Source: Caballeronia terrestris (GTDB lineage Bacteria; Pseudomonadota; Gammaproteobacteria; Burkholderiales; Burkholderiaceae). From it: 64,000 nucleotides of DNA. Shown here one piece after another: positions 63,347 to 64,000 of this stretch; the first letter of the stretch is position 1, and every line of letters starts with the position of its first letter. The position numbers and the translations under genes are program-made. The stretch is from the NCBI RefSeq assembly GCF_001544515.1, contig NZ_FCOL02000003.1:220468-284467 (forward strand), in the 5' to 3' direction. The notes below the pieces were generated by a model. That model was not told the origin of the DNA. It saw only the letters and a list, made by a program, of their open reading frames with translations, and searched no databases.

Positions 63347-63362
63347 TGTTACGATCGTAACA
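63347..63362. promoter_or_regulatory. DeoR-type operator at the deoC promoter
   Basis: TGTTACGATCGTAACA is a perfect 16-bp palindrome. On the minus strand it is followed after about ten bases by TTATAAAC, a -10-like element, and then the deoC start region. The E. coli DeoR operator, as I recall it, is TGTTAGAATTCTAACA; the outer five bases on each side are identical. Confidence 0.7.
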
Positions 63363-63525
63363 TAGGGAAAGTGCGGAGGCCCGATGCCGAAGGGCGACCT
63401 TGATGCAACGGTGTCCCTTCCGTCGAGGAATTCGATGTGACGCTTCGTCAGGGGATCGAGATCGTGCGGGGGCGTTTGCGGTGGGGTCGCTGGGGTCTTG
63501 CGGGAAGAAATCGAGGCGCAAAACG

Positions 63526-63554
63526 AAATTGTCTCCGCAATGCGGAGACAATTT
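63526..63554. repeat. Perfect 29-base inverted repeat downstream of the receptor gene
   Basis: AAATTGTCTCCGCA and its complement flank a single A. It lies about 75 bases past the end of the second chemoreceptor gene and could be its transcription terminator, since on the minus strand it is followed by a T-rich stretch (TTTCGTTTT). It also looks like an operator of the TCCGCA-N-TGCGGA kind seen with IclR-type proteins. Confidence 0.6.
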
Positions 63555-63628
63555 AAAAGCCATTCTTATTTTGAGGACGATCGGCGAGGTCGTCCTCCGG
63601 TGAAGCGGTCAGTTCTTGCGCACGCGCT

Positions 63629-64000
63629 TTAGAACGTCTCCCAGTCTCCACCCGCCGTCGCTGCGAGCTTCGGCGCGGCGGCAGGCGCGCGCACAGCCGC
63701 TTTCGGCGCGCTCTTTTGAACAGGCTTTGCGACGGTCGTAACACGCGCTTTGGCCTTCGGCGTCGCAATCGCGCTGAATCCTGCCGTCGCCTCGTCGTTC
63801 AACCTGAAAGTCTCGACTGCCGTCCGCAACGCGCCCGCCTGATCTTCGAGCGATTGCGCCGCAGCCGCCGCTTCCTCGACGAGCGCCGCGTTTTGCTGCG
63901 TCACTTCGTCCATTTGCGTGACAGCGCGCGCTACCTGGTCGATCCCGCTGCTCTGCTCTTCCGATGCCGCCGCGATCTCGCCCATGATGTCGGTCACGCG
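63629..64000 (-). CDS. Methyl-accepting chemotaxis protein, C-terminal part
   Basis: The gene runs off the window; about 124 residues of the C-terminus are present. The signalling coil end ([44 protein letters not shown]) is followed by a 60-residue Ala/Pro/Lys-rich flexible tail and the terminal pentapeptide DWETF. That pentapeptide matches the NWETF-type docking motif for the CheR methyltransferase and CheB methylesterase, so this receptor probably recruits adaptation enzymes for itself and for neighbours. Confidence 0.93.
   Translation of the reverse strand, partial: RVTDIMGEIAAASEEQSSGIDQVARAVTQMDEVTQQNAALVEEAAAAAQSLEDQAGALRTAVETFRLNDEATAGFSAIATPKAKARVTTVAKPVQKSAPKAAVRAPAAAPKLAATAGGDWETF

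Overview
This 64 kb window is high-GC and almost fully coding. Its gene content points to a chromosome of the Burkholderiaceae, most likely Paraburkholderia or Caballeronia. The clues are many (G/C)-ending codons, a DUF3331 protein, GlpSTPQUV and OprD/Opp clusters, a B-type terminal oxidase, a long interspersed inverted repeat and many small lineage-type exported proteins. This assignment is an inference; no rRNA or marker gene is present. I saw no tRNA, rRNA, CRISPR array, prophage or transposase gene.

Layout. 1-9.3 kb: mixed single genes (aldo/keto reductase end, DUF1810, DUF2945, nitronate monooxygenase, PRC-barrel, AcuI/YhdH reductase, chemotaxis receptor, class V aminotransferase, sirtuin, zinc alcohol dehydrogenase, GFA protein). 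9.5-19.2 kb: a beta-propeller lipoprotein, a DeoR regulator divergent from a Nudix hydrolase, small exported or hypothetical proteins, CspA, a serine/threonine dehydratase, an extensin-like protein, DUF3331 and a ferredoxin-NADP reductase. 19.2-24.4 kb (minus strand): a six-gene respiratory operon with three multiheme cytochromes c, a 57-residue subunit IIa and subunits II and I of a ba3/B-type haem-copper oxidase. 24.7-29.5 kb: a nitric-oxide response block with NorR divergent from flavohaemoglobin Hmp, then an AhpD-like protein and NnrS. Two GT-N7-AC NorR sites and a partial sigma-54 promoter lie between norR and hmp.

29.9-36.7 kb (minus): a glycerol ABC transporter in the order glpS-T-P-Q-U-V. 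The last gene is separated from the rest by a 750-bp repeat whose two 232-bp arms are inverted copies about 93% identical. 37.2-38.5 kb: an oxalate/formate-type MFS antiporter. 38.9-46.0 kb (minus): an OprD-type porin and an oligopeptide ABC transporter (OppABCDF order A-B-C-D-F), with a divergent LysR regulator. 46.4-52.5 kb: VOC protein, short-chain dehydrogenase, gamma-glutamyltransferase, NCS2 purine permease and a 49-residue small protein with its own promoter.

52.8-63.3 kb: a DeoR-type regulator convergent with a deoxyribose-type catabolic operon transcribed toward it. In transcription order the operon is DeoC aldolase, an ALDH16-like double aldehyde dehydrogenase, a FucU/RbsD mutarotase, a RbsK/DeoK kinase, permease, sugar-binding protein, ATPase and second permease. 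A perfect 16-bp palindrome, TGTTACGATCGTAACA, sits at the deoC promoter and shares its outer arms with the E. coli DeoR operator. Together these genes would import deoxyribose, phosphorylate it, cleave it to glyceraldehyde-3-phosphate and acetaldehyde, and oxidise the acetaldehyde. The window ends inside a second chemotaxis receptor.
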